20,804 nt of DNA from Methanolinea sp. UBA473 (GTDB lineage Archaea > Halobacteriota > Methanomicrobia > Methanomicrobiales > Methanospirillaceae): the NCBI GenBank assembly GCA_002509495.1, contig DAEV01000048.1:1-20804 (forward strand), given 5' to 3'. The position numbers and the translations under genes were made by a program. Of the stretch, positions 1 to 7,127 are shown piece after piece; the stretch's first letter is position 1, and the number at the start of each line of letters is the position of its first letter. The notes beneath the pieces were generated by a model. The model was not told the origin of the DNA and ran no database searches. It worked only from the letters and a program-made list of their open reading frames with translations.

Positions 1-61
1 CGATCAGCACAATCGCAGCCTCAAGTCCGGTGAATGCATCCTCTTTCCGCGTCTCTCTCAT
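1..61 (-). CDS. flaB: Archaellin (flagellin), N-terminal fragment cut by the window edge
   Basis: The minus strand from position 61 reads MRETRKEDAFTGLEAAIVLI, then leaves the window. From the fourth codon on it is almost identical to the start of the complete archaellin at 365-952 (RKEDAFTGLEAAIVLI in both). It therefore carries the same class III signal peptide: a short basic leader ending in FTG, followed by the hydrophobic helix that polymerises into the archaellum core. The archaeal prepilin peptidase FlaK/PibD would be expected to cut after the glycine. Only 20 codons are visible, so the full length and any divergence in the outer domain cannot be judged. It lies downstream of the second archaellin on the same strand, 303 bp away, so this is a tandem archaellin locus. 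Confidence 0.9.
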   Translation of the reverse strand, partial: MRETRKEDAFTGLEAAIVLI

Positions 62-364
62 CCGCAGCTTCCCTTCCCTTATTTTTGAGTGGCCAGAACC
101 TTTAGCAGGGTGAATTCGATTGTAATAATGGGAATGAGACCTAAAAAAAAGATCGATCAGGCCGGATCCTATCGGAATGGAGATGGATATGAATCCAGGG
201 GATCCCGCCGGAAGTGAGGAGGATTAGTATCGCTTAATCCTGTAAAAAACAGAAGGGGTTCCTCGAATCCTGAATTCATGTGGATACAACAACATGCCTT
301 TGAGTCCTGAAGGTCACGTAAAAAACTCTGAGAATTACTAATTTTTCGGAAAAAGGGGTTGAAT
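62..364. other. Intergenic region between the two archaellin genes
   Basis: These 303 bp contain no convincing gene. Read on the minus strand they hold several T-runs just after the complete archaellin (A-runs on the plus strand at 350-354, 320-325, 244-249 and 143-150), fitting archaeal poly-T termination, and then the leader of the truncated archaellin. Its promoter is not clear; the best AT-rich candidate is around 122-129, about 64 bp upstream of the start, similar to the spacing seen for the other archaellin. The 12-mer cccttatttttg (76-87) recurs upstream of the second archaellin at 1043-1054. Confidence 0.6.
244..354 (-). terminator. Serial poly-T termination region after the archaellin gene
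   Basis: On the minus strand, the direction of archaellin transcription, the stop codon at 365 is followed by T5 (350-354), T6 (320-325) and T6 (244-249). Archaeal RNA polymerase terminates on such U-tracts without needing a strong hairpin. The last tract lies within ctgtaaaaaacag (240-252), which could fold weakly. Several tracts in a row would make a robust stop for a strongly expressed gene. The assignment rests on base composition only. Confidence 0.5.
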
Positions 365-952
365 TTAGTAGAGCAGGGTAACGTTCGTTACTCCGGCAGG
401 CACGGTCCTCTGGATCCCGAGAGAAGCCCCGAGTTCGGGTTTAATCTCAAGGTTGAACGTCGTCCGGTTGTACAGGGGAATCGATGTCGGAGGCGTCACC
501 ATGAGAGTGAAGGATTCATCTGCCTGAAGCAGAGAGTCATCGGTAGCTCCGCGACTTAGGTTGTAGATCGCCCATTGCCCGGCAGCAGGATTCGCCTCTT
601 GATTAAATAATGCCGAGTCATATGTGAGAGTGCTTACATTCGCAGTAGTACTTAACACTAAAGTCGATCTCGAGACATCCACTGGCACTCCCCCTGCGGC
701 AAGGCCAACGTCAAACCGAAGCCTGTCGACTTGTCCTGCTGTAGTCGAGATCCCGTATACCTCTCCCTTGACCACAATGTTCGATGCCGCCTGCGTCACA
801 CCGGAGTGGATGACTTCCTGGCTCTTCTGGGTGGTGAAGAAACCAGCACCCAGAACCACATACGAGAACACCGCAGCCACGACCACGAATGCAATCAGCA
901 CAATCGCGGCCTCGAGCCCGGTGAACGCGTCTTCTTTGCGTACGATCTTCAT
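365..952 (-). CDS. flaB: Archaellin (archaeal flagellin) precursor
   Basis: A 195-residue structural subunit of the archaellum. The N-terminus, MKIVRKEDAFTG followed by LEAAIVLIAFVVVAAVFSYV, is the classic class III signal peptide plus polymerisation helix; cleavage is expected after Gly12. The rest is a Ser/Thr-rich beta-strand outer domain with four N-glycosylation sequons (Asn105, Asn131, Asn162, Asn190), fitting the known N-glycosylation of archaellins. The length is normal for the family. The start is supported by a GGTG-type ribosome site about 8 bases upstream and a TATA box near 1013-1032, giving a leader of roughly 40 bases. A second archaellin lies immediately downstream (1-61). The poly-T region after the stop suggests a monocistronic message. 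The archaellum motor and accessory genes are not in view. Confidence 0.95.
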   Translation of the reverse strand: MKIVRKEDAFTGLEAAIVLIAFVVVAAVFSYVVLGAGFFTTQKSQEVIHSGVTQAASNIVVKGEVYGISTTAGQVDRLRFDVGLAAGGVPVDVSRSTLVLSTTANVSTLTYDSALFNQEANPAAGQWAIYNLSRGATDDSLLQADESFTLMVTPPTSIPLYNRTTFNLEIKPELGASLGIQRTVPAGVTNVTLLY

Positions 953-1012
953 TTGCTACACCTTCACAGGACTAACGGATCCCTCCAGTTCGCCTGCAAA
1001 TGTCTGGTTGTC

Positions 1013-1032
1013 TTTATATGATATAAATATAT
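1013..1032 (-). promoter_or_regulatory. flaB: TATA-rich promoter of the archaellin gene
   Basis: The stretch tttatatgatataaatatat is the most AT-rich segment between the HEAT-repeat gene and the archaellin. On the minus strand it gives one or two overlapping archaeal TATA boxes about 60-75 bases upstream of the archaellin start. Transcription would begin near 990-1000 and give a leader of about 40 bases containing the GGTG ribosome site. A tract at 1043-1054 just upstream is also found near the other archaellin. Confidence 0.6.
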
Positions 1033-1088
1033 TGTTCGAAAACCCTTATTTTTGGTGGGAATTAAAGATTCCGGGTGCCTGGATGTGG

Positions 1089-2234
1089 TTACCTGGTTTC
1101 ATCGGTCCGGCCGGGAAAATCCTCGTTATAGGAGTTATTAAGCGCTTTTAAAGCCCTCTCGTCGTCCATCTCTTCAAGTGCCCGAATAACCCTGAGCCTC
1201 ACACCGGAGTCCTCGTCATTGAGAGCCTGGATGAGGGGTTCGACGACCCGGTCATCCTTGCACTTGGAGAGGGCACTTACCGCACGCATCCTGACGCTCC
1301 TGTCCGTGTCCTTGAGTGCTGCAATCAGAGGATCGACTACCCGGTGATCCCCGATCCGCCCGAGTGACTTTACCACTTCACGACGGACGAAGCGGTTCTC
1401 GTCCTTCATGGCATGGATCAGGGCGTCGAGAGCTTCCTTGTTCCCGATGATACGGAGGGCAATGGCAGCACCCATCCGGACATGCCAGTCCTGGTCGTGG
1501 ATAGCCAGAATAAGCGGTTCGAAGGCCTTCTCCCCCATCTCCCCAAGCCCTTCTGCCGCCCCCTCCCTCCCATACCGATCCTCGTCTTTCAAGGCATTGA
1601 TGAGGGCAGGGATTGCCCGTTCGTCCCCGATCCGCCCGAGGCTCTTGGCAGCTTCCCTCCGTATATAACGATTCTCATCGCTCAGGCTGTCGATAAGGGG
1701 TTCCACAGCACGGGGATCGCAGAGCTCCCCCAGGGCACGCACGGCCTCCTCCCTGATCTCCTCGTCGTTATTGTGAAGCGCCCGCAGGACATCCTCGAAC
1801 GCGCCCTCGAATTTGATCTTGGCCCTCGTGGAGGGGTGCTGCATCGCCTCCTCAAAGTCCTCTCCCATGCCTGCATGGTCGAAAAATCCTTTCAGGAAAG
1901 ACTCCACAAGGGTGCGATCCTTTGCATACAGGGCGAGGGCAACAAAGATTGCAATATCCATTCCCGCGTTCATGAGAGAGAGGAGGGGGTCCACGAGTAC
2001 GCCCTGCACGAACATGATGAAGGTAAGAATGAGAACGGCAGCGATGAGAAGTATCGTGATCTGCAGACCTCTTCGCGGGTACCAGAGGGCCAGCAGGATG
2101 ATTGGGATAAGGTATAGGTGCGGGATGAGCGGGTAAACAGATGAATAAAAGGACTGGTCCCTTGAAGCCACCAGGGCAAGGGTAAAGATGAGCGATGTGA
2201 CCGCAAATGCCCCGATGATCAATAGTTTTACCAT
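1089..2234 (-). CDS. Membrane-anchored HEAT-repeat (PBS lyase-like) protein
   Basis: A 381-residue protein starting MVKLLIIG. Residues 3-104 contain four predicted membrane helices (about 3-23, 33-52, 57-78, 84-104). After a linker, residues 143-375 form seven HEAT-like units of about 31 residues, each with a D/E-rich turn followed by an R-x-x-A-type helix (for example ENRYIRREAAKSLGRIGD). Such repeats form curved scaffolds for protein-protein contact, here presumably on the cytoplasmic side; no catalytic residues are apparent. The start at 2234 is chosen for the GAGGAG site 9 bases upstream; an in-frame ATG at 2294 would add 20 non-hydrophobic residues and has no ribosome site. It lies upstream of the archaellin on the same strand, but the archaellin has its own promoter. 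A role in motility or taxis is only a guess from position. Confidence 0.85.
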   Translation of the reverse strand: MVKLLIIGAFAVTSLIFTLALVASRDQSFYSSVYPLIPHLYLIPIILLALWYPRRGLQITILLIAAVLILTFIMFVQGVLVDPLLSLMNAGMDIAIFVALALYAKDRTLVESFLKGFFDHAGMGEDFEEAMQHPSTRAKIKFEGAFEDVLRALHNNDEEIREEAVRALGELCDPRAVEPLIDSLSDENRYIRREAAKSLGRIGDERAIPALINALKDEDRYGREGAAEGLGEMGEKAFEPLILAIHDQDWHVRMGAAIALRIIGNKEALDALIHAMKDENRFVRREVVKSLGRIGDHRVVDPLIAALKDTDRSVRMRAVSALSKCKDDRVVEPLIQALNDEDSGVRLRVIRALEEMDDERALKALNNSYNEDFPGRTDETR

Positions 2235-2400
2235 ATCCCTCTTCTCCTCGAGGGTCTTGGAAGCGGTGGTAAGGAGATGGGACGGGGCGGGCATGGATTC
2301 ATTTCACTATGCTATGGGATACCATTTAATGGGAACGGTTTTCACACACCCCCTGATGTGAACACATGATGCTGCTCTTCCCACCGCAGGAGGATACAAA

Positions 2401-2409
2401 TGTATTTAG
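2401..2409 (+). promoter_or_regulatory. Possible TATA box for the small membrane protein gene
   Basis: The sequence tgtatttag ends 29 bases before the ATG at 2439, placing transcription start near 2430-2434 and giving a very short leader. This favours the ATG at 2439 over the in-frame GTG at 2430. The match to the archaeal consensus is moderate. Confidence 0.4.
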
Positions 2410-2438
2410 TAAGCAAACCGCTATGTTAAGTGGATTCT

Positions 2439-2690
2439 ATGGATGTCTTAAACGTCCGCACATGGATATTCTTCTATCTCATCTGTTTTGTCGCGGTATT
2501 CCTGGCTACCACTTTCATCGTCCAGGGGATCACTCCCCTCTTCTGGATGAGCTCTACCCTGATTATCATCGTGATCGGGTTTAACTTCATTCTCATATTT
2601 AACGAGCTCCGTGAACATAAGAAAAAGAAAGATCTGATGAAACAGTTCAGTCCGGACGAAGAATCCATCAATAAGGAACGGGGCCGGTAA
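2439..2690 (+). CDS. Small two-helix membrane protein of unknown function
   Basis: An 83-residue protein starting MDVLNVRTW. It has two hydrophobic segments, about residues 9-31 (WIFFYLICFVAV onward) and 37-58 (MSSTLIIIVIGFNFILIF), followed by a highly charged cytoplasmic-type tail (ELREHKKKKDLMKQF). I do not recognise a family. The stop is 4 bases before the next gene's start, so the two are very likely co-transcribed and may act together, the small protein perhaps serving as membrane anchor. An in-frame GTG at 2430 would add three residues. Neither start has a strong ribosome site, consistent with a short-leader transcript. The pair sits between the HEAT-repeat gene and cheR, both on the opposite strand. 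Confidence 0.7.
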   Translation: MDVLNVRTWIFFYLICFVAVFLATTFIVQGITPLFWMSSTLIIIVIGFNFILIFNELREHKKKKDLMKQFSPDEESINKERGR

Positions 2691-2694
2691 GGGA

Positions 2695-3288
2695 ATGGAA
2701 CCTGCGATGACACCGCACTCCAGTGTGCACGAGGTAGAGTTCCGGAAGCGTTACCGGACTCTGGAGGTCATGCTTGAACATCTCAGGAACCAGGAACACC
2801 TGATTCAATCGCTCCAGGCACAGGCAGCCCTTTCGGATCAGATCAAGGATGCCGCAGTATCCGCTCTGAAAATAGAAAGCGCTAAAAATTACCAGGTTTT
2901 CCACGATTACCTTCTGAATTTTCTTACGTTCTCATTTCAGGGACTTCATCGGGTGGACATCCTCCTCTCCTTCTCAATCATGGACAATGGCGGTCTGCAG
3001 CTTGAATCCGGTAGTGTCTCCGTAGACGGGATTGAGCATGGACTTCCCGCGGAGGAAGGGATCCGGTGGATGGAACCGCTCGATAAAGCCCTGGGAGAAC
3101 TGGGAAGAAAAGATGCCTGGGATAGACTCCTGGATCTTTACAAGACCCTGGAATTGAAGTATGACCGGCTTTTAGGCGGAAGTCTTGAGCGTTGCTCCCT
3201 CCTGCTTCTGGAAGAGGTATACCCGAAGGGGGGTTACCACGTCAGGATAAGGCTCCCGGCACAGGCATTTACGGATATGGGACTTTAG
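2695..3288 (+). CDS. Unrecognised 197-residue protein, N-terminal coiled coil likely
   Basis: A 197-residue protein with no signal peptide or membrane segment. Residues 15-65 are strongly helical and charged (RKRYRTLEVMLEHLRNQEH onward) and look able to form a coiled coil. The middle alternates hydrophobic and polar residues, and the C-terminal 70 residues contain a further helix (LLDLYKTLELKYDRLL) and a short strand-rich end (GGYHVRIRLP). I do not recognise the family. It starts 4 bases after the small membrane protein gene, with aaggga just ahead of the ATG, so the two form a transcription unit. Its last 4 bases overlap the end of cheR (3285) on the other strand. Location beside chemotaxis and archaellin genes hints at, but does not show, a taxis link. 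Confidence 0.75.
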   Translation: MEPAMTPHSSVHEVEFRKRYRTLEVMLEHLRNQEHLIQSLQAQAALSDQIKDAAVSALKIESAKNYQVFHDYLLNFLTFSFQGLHRVDILLSFSIMDNGGLQLESGSVSVDGIEHGLPAEEGIRWMEPLDKALGELGRKDAWDRLLDLYKTLELKYDRLLGGSLERCSLLLLEEVYPKGGYHVRIRLPAQAFTDMGL

Positions 3289-4082
3289 GTCCCGTTTTTC
3301 GTAAATATCTTGAGGAGCGGTTTATAAGGCTTGAAAATGCGGCTGATCTCCTTGCTCATGAATTCCGACATTCCCATAATGTAGAACCCACCCGGGACAA
3401 GACCCTGGTGAAAAACCCTGGCGAGATCGTCCTTCTGTTTCTCGGTAAAGTAGATGGTCACATTCCGGCAGGAGATCAGGTCAAAATTCCGGAGGAGGGG
3501 AGTGCCGCTCATCAGATCGTGGTACTGGAACCTGACCTTCTCTTTAATCTGGGGCTTCACTTCGTATTTTCCGTCCTTCCGAAGAGTGAAATACCGTTTT
3601 TTCTGGCTTTCACTCAAATTATCAAGACTCGCCCGCTCATACACCCCCTCCCTTGCTTTTTTGAGGATCTCCATGTCGATGTCGGATGCGTAGATCAGGC
3701 CATCGATCTCTTTCCGGAGCAGACCGATCTCGCTAAGGAGAATTGCGTAGGAGTAGGGCTCCTCGCCCGAAGAACATCCTGCGCTCCATATCCGGATCCG
3801 GGTATTCCGTTTCAGGATCTCGGGGAGGATCTCTTTTTTCAGGATATCGAATACTTCGGGGTCCCGGAAGAACTTGGTCACGTTGATCGTAAGGGCATTC
3901 TTGAGTTTGTCGCGTTCTTCCGGGCTGGAAAGGAGAAATTTCTGGTATTCGAGGTAATCACTGATCTGGGTGGCATTCATCCGTGAAAAGAGACGACGCC
4001 GTATGTAATCCTCCTTGTAATTGGAGCACTTGATGCAGAGGGTCCGCTCGATCGTCGAAAGAAGGGAATGGAAGTCGTCCAT
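3285..4082 (-). CDS. cheR: Chemotaxis protein methyltransferase CheR
   Basis: A 265-residue S-adenosylmethionine-dependent enzyme that methylates glutamates on chemoreceptors for adaptation. The helical CheR N-domain (about 1-60) precedes the catalytic domain. Motifs visible are NVTKFFRDP (67-75), the SAM-binding AGCSSGEEPYS (101-111), the acidic YASDID (131-136), and SCRNVTIYF (204-212) with the following helix and PGGFYIMGMSE (230-240). The family usually has Leu or Met where Thr209 stands, a mild variant. The length is normal. It is the last gene of the MCP-cheW-cheR operon and starts 3 bases after the cheW stop. Its natural target is the receptor encoded upstream in the same operon. Its stop overlaps the convergent gene at 3288 by 4 bases. 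Confidence 0.96.
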   Translation of the reverse strand: MDDFHSLLSTIERTLCIKCSNYKEDYIRRRLFSRMNATQISDYLEYQKFLLSSPEERDKLKNALTINVTKFFRDPEVFDILKKEILPEILKRNTRIRIWSAGCSSGEEPYSYAILLSEIGLLRKEIDGLIYASDIDMEILKKAREGVYERASLDNLSESQKKRYFTLRKDGKYEVKPQIKEKVRFQYHDLMSGTPLLRNFDLISCRNVTIYFTEKQKDDLARVFHQGLVPGGFYIMGMSEFMSKEISRIFKPYKPLLKIFTKNGT

Positions 4083-4085
4083 AGA

Positions 4086-4589
4086 TTACTTGGAATGGAG
4101 ATCCACGAGTTCCCTTATGATCTTCTCGATATCGATCCAGATGACCAGCCCTTTCACCACTTCCGTTTCATCGCCGCGCTTCTTGCGATCACCCGTCTCC
4201 TGGCTTGCCTTGATGATCCCCTTCATGTAGTGCGCAACAGACGCGGACAATCCTCCCTCGATCCGCTCGATATCCTTATCCCGGACCTGGATCACGGAGA
4301 GGACATCATCCACGATGATTCCCACGTTTGAGCCCCCTGCGAGGTCGGCAACCATGATGATGATCTTCTGCGTGCCATCCCTTTCCCTCTCCGGCAAGCC
4401 CAGGAGTTGATTGATTGAGATGACGGTTGTGATCTCCCCGCGGAGATTGATGATCCCCGAGATATAGGGCGGTGCCCGGGGGAGGGGGGTGATCGGAACC
4501 ATCTCCACGATCTCACGGGCCAACTGGATATCCATCGCATAGAGTTCCGCGCCAATCCGGAACTCCACTACGTCGATGGTCTCAGTCAT
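4086..4589 (-). CDS. cheW: Chemotaxis adaptor protein CheW
   Basis: A 167-residue adaptor linking chemoreceptors to the kinase CheA. The CheW fold is recognisable from VVEFRIGAELYAMDI (7-21), the run PLPRAPPYISGIINLRGEI (35-53) with the conserved Arg50, VISINQLLGL (56-65), and GIIVDDVLSVI (90-100). A charged insertion with Lys/Arg and Asp/Glu at about 130-146 (KASQETGDRKKRGDETE) lengthens the last loop. The start at 4589 is chosen because GGGTGG lies just upstream and the conserved domain begins at once; an upstream in-frame ATG at 4676 would run into the receptor gene's coding end. It begins 10 bases after the MCP stop and is followed by cheR after 3 bases, so the three genes are one operon. 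Confidence 0.95.
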   Translation of the reverse strand: MTETIDVVEFRIGAELYAMDIQLAREIVEMVPITPLPRAPPYISGIINLRGEITTVISINQLLGLPERERDGTQKIIIMVADLAGGSNVGIIVDDVLSVIQVRDKDIERIEGGLSASVAHYMKGIIKASQETGDRKKRGDETEVVKGLVIWIDIEKIIRELVDLHSK

Positions 4590-4599
4590 TTCGCCACCC

Positions 4600-6900
4600 T
4601 CATGCGACCTTGAACTTTCCCACCATCTGGCGGAGGTGCTCGGCCATTGTCTTGATCTCGTTGGAAGCGCTGGCAACTTCCTCCGTAGAGGCGCTGGACT
4701 CCTCCGCGAGGGCAGCCAGATCGTCCATGCGTTTCTCTGCAGCTACAACGAGGTTGTTGATCAGATCGATGTTCCTGGTCACGTTGGTGGTAGCCTGTGC
4801 CTGATCCTCGGTAGCCCTCGAGATATCTGCAATACTGTTGACCGAGACATTCACGTCCGATACCATGCGATTGAGGGCTTCGATGGTCTGGTTCACGCTG
4901 CCAATCCCGGTAATGATCTCTTCATACGCTTTGCGCATGGCCTGAGCGGTGTTTTCACTGCTCTGGGTGATACCGGTGATCACATCCTCGATATTCCTGG
5001 TGGCTTCCTTGGACTCTCCTGCGAGATTGCGCACTTCTCCGGCCACCACGGCAAATCCTCGTCCATGTTCTCCCGCCCGCGCCGCCTCGATCGCCGCATT
5101 GAGGGCAAGGAGATTGGTCTGGTTTGCTATGTCTGTGATCAGCTTGACAATATTGCTGATCTCGTGCATCTTGTTGTTGAGGGTAGTGATCTCGTCCACT
5201 GCTTTCTGGGAGATCTCCTGGACGAGTGTCATCTTGGCGTTGGCTTCATTCCCAACCTTGGCAGCAGTGTTCCCCTGGTTGGCCACGTTAAGGGTAACGG
5301 ATTTTACCTCCTGCGCAGTGCTGGCAATCTCCTCGATTGAGGCGGAGAGATCCGATACATCCTTGGTGACTTTTTCCAGTTCTATTAGCTGGGTGCGAAC
5401 TTCATCCGAAGTCTTCTGCGCAGTATGGGCAACCTGCTGGGATGCCTTCGCTATCTCGTCCGTTCCATGGCCGACGTCGATAATTGCAGATTCGAGCTGG
5501 TTGGCCTGCTCCATGATTCCCTTCATGATCTCGCGCAGAGTCTCAAGGGCACTATTGAGATCGCCCTTGACCTTGGCGAGGGGATCATCGGGATAGGTCA
5601 AGGCTGCCAGAGTGAAGTCGCCTGCTGCTACGGCGGCAAGGCTCTTTGCAAGCTCGGAGATGCTGGTCTCCAGCCGCTCCTGCAGTGCTCGCTTCTCCGT
5701 GATATCGTTGTATACGATCAGGATGGCGAGAATATCCCCCTTGCCATCGAGAAGGGGAATATAGTGCCATTCCAGGATTCGGAGTCCTGCAGGGAATTCG
5801 ATGGTGGCTACCCCGTGAGTCCCCTCCTTTTTACGGAGCACGTCCTCCATCTTCCCCCCTGTGCTTTTCTTATACTTGAAATCCTTCAGGGAGAGGGATG
5901 TAACTCGCTCTCTGGAATAGCCTGATAATTCAAGGAATGCCCTGTTCAGGCTCGTAATATTCATCTGTGGATCCACAAGGATGATGGGATAGGGATTCTC
6001 CTCCACAATGGAGGTGGAACGCTGCTGGAGAGCCTTGATCTCGTCCATATGCGCCTTCTCTTCGGTAATATCGTTATATACGACCACCACGTTCGCTACG
6101 ATTCCTGACGCGTCCACGAGAGGGATATAGTGCCACTTAACCGTCCGGCGTCCTTTCGGGAATTCGATTGTGGCCAACCCCTGAGTTTTTTCCTTCTTCT
6201 TCAGGGTGTCTTCCATCTTCCCCCCGGTGCTCTTGAGGTACTTGAAGCCCTTCAGGGAAAGGGTGCGCATCGTATCCTCCCCATATCCCGTGAGATCAAG
6301 AAAAGCCCTGTTATAGCCTTTAATATCCATTTCGGGATCCACGACCAGGATAGGATAGGGATTTTCCTGGACGATGGAATCGGATCGTTTTTGCATGGAT
6401 TCAAGGTCTTTCATCCGGGCACGGAGTTCGGTCACGTCGTTGTAGACCACAAACAGGCTGGATAGTTCACCCTTGCCGTCCACTATGGGTATGCCGTACT
6501 GTTCCAGCTCCTTATGGCCTGAGGGAAGGTCGATGGAAATCTCGCCATAACTCCGTTTTTTGAGCCTGATCACTTCCTTTAATCCTTCTCCTTTCTGCGC
6601 GGAAATCTTGAATTCCCGGGCGTTCATGGTCAGGAGTTTCTCTTTTGGTACTCCACTCATCTGCACGTACGCATCATTCACGTCCATGATGCGAAACCCT
6701 GGGTCAAAGAGGAGGATGGGCATGGGGTTCTGGTCCATCATCGTCCGGGATCGCTGGTCAAGCTCATGGCACTTCTGCAGAAGTGCATTGATGAGTTTCA
6801 CGTGTTCCCGGCACACTTTGGCACTCGTTTCATCGAGTGAATGGTCAAAGTCCCCTTTTTCGAGGGATATCTGGAGATCTTTAAGTGCTACCGATCGCAT
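4600..6900 (-). CDS. Soluble methyl-accepting chemotaxis protein with three PAS domains
   Basis: A 766-residue chemoreceptor with no membrane helix, so it should sense from the cytoplasm. Order: short helical N-terminus, PAS1 (about 53-158), PAS2 (173-280), PAS3 (293-402), a HAMP-like linker (about 418-465, AAGDFTLAALTYPDDPLAKV), and the signalling coiled coil (480-760). The hairpin tip that contacts CheA and CheW is intact (IANQTNLLALNAAIEAARAG and GRGFAVVAGEVR, about 591-624). PAS2 and PAS3 are roughly 60% identical by eye, including a shared KSTGGKMED segment, indicating an internal duplication. PAS domains commonly bind flavin, heme or small metabolites; the ligand here cannot be told. 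It leads the operon with cheW and cheR, behind a TATA box at 6968-6976 and an AAGGTGG ribosome site. Confidence 0.95.
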   Translation of the reverse strand: MRSVALKDLQISLEKGDFDHSLDETSAKVCREHVKLINALLQKCHELDQRSRTMMDQNPMPILLFDPGFRIMDVNDAYVQMSGVPKEKLLTMNAREFKISAQKGEGLKEVIRLKKRSYGEISIDLPSGHKELEQYGIPIVDGKGELSSLFVVYNDVTELRARMKDLESMQKRSDSIVQENPYPILVVDPEMDIKGYNRAFLDLTGYGEDTMRTLSLKGFKYLKSTGGKMEDTLKKKEKTQGLATIEFPKGRRTVKWHYIPLVDASGIVANVVVVYNDITEEKAHMDEIKALQQRSTSIVEENPYPIILVDPQMNITSLNRAFLELSGYSRERVTSLSLKDFKYKKSTGGKMEDVLRKKEGTHGVATIEFPAGLRILEWHYIPLLDGKGDILAILIVYNDITEKRALQERLETSISELAKSLAAVAAGDFTLAALTYPDDPLAKVKGDLNSALETLREIMKGIMEQANQLESAIIDVGHGTDEIAKASQQVAHTAQKTSDEVRTQLIELEKVTKDVSDLSASIEEIASTAQEVKSVTLNVANQGNTAAKVGNEANAKMTLVQEISQKAVDEITTLNNKMHEISNIVKLITDIANQTNLLALNAAIEAARAGEHGRGFAVVAGEVRNLAGESKEATRNIEDVITGITQSSENTAQAMRKAYEEIITGIGSVNQTIEALNRMVSDVNVSVNSIADISRATEDQAQATTNVTRNIDLINNLVVAAEKRMDDLAALAEESSASTEEVASASNEIKTMAEHLRQMVGKFKVA

Positions 6901-6967
6901 AACTTTATTTTCGCCACCTTGACAGACAACTGGAAAGTCCCGTCAATGAAGTCTATTTACCTCTTCC

Positions 6968-6976
6968 TTTATATAG
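6968..6976 (-). promoter_or_regulatory. TATA box of the MCP-cheW-cheR operon
   Basis: The plus-strand sequence tttatatag reads ctatataaa on the minus strand, a near-consensus archaeal TATA box. It lies about 70 bases ahead of the receptor start at 6900, predicting transcription start near 6945 and a leader of about 45 bases that includes an AAGGTGG ribosome site. Confidence 0.7.
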
Positions 6977-7084
6977 ATGTAACTTCGCGGCAAGGGGAGT
7001 CCTGCTCCGGGATTCCAGAGCCCGGGGTCCATGCCGATCAGGGTTTCGCAGTCTTTCCAGGGAATTGTTCTGCCGGAGGGTTAG

Positions 7085-7092
7085 ATTTATAC
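7085..7092 (+). promoter_or_regulatory. TATA-like box for the microprotein pair
   Basis: The sequence atttatac lies about 25-28 bases before 7113-7116, where transcription would begin. That leaves a leader of about a dozen bases carrying the GGTGA ribosome site (7118-7122) for the start at 7128. This supports 7128 as the start over the upstream ATG at 7116. Confidence 0.5.
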
Positions 7093-7127
7093 CGTTATCC
7101 CTCATTAGGAGTCAGATGGTGACAGGG

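Noticed and set aside
254..278. T-arm-like sequence ggggttcctcgaatcctg suggesting a tRNA
   Set aside because: No matching acceptor, D-arm or anticodon arm could be laid out around it.
1413..2117. Open frame of 234 codons on the plus strand opposite the HEAT-repeat gene
   Set aside because: Antisense to a clear repeat protein, with no recognisable domain or start signals.
3192..3986. Open frame of 264 codons on the plus strand opposite cheR
   Set aside because: It covers the conserved cheR catalytic motifs in antisense and starts inside another gene; no independent support.
4576..5340. Long open frame (254 codons) on the plus strand opposite the chemoreceptor
   Set aside because: It is antisense to the conserved MCP signalling domain, has no ribosome site or promoter and resembles no protein; it reflects the codon bias of the real gene.
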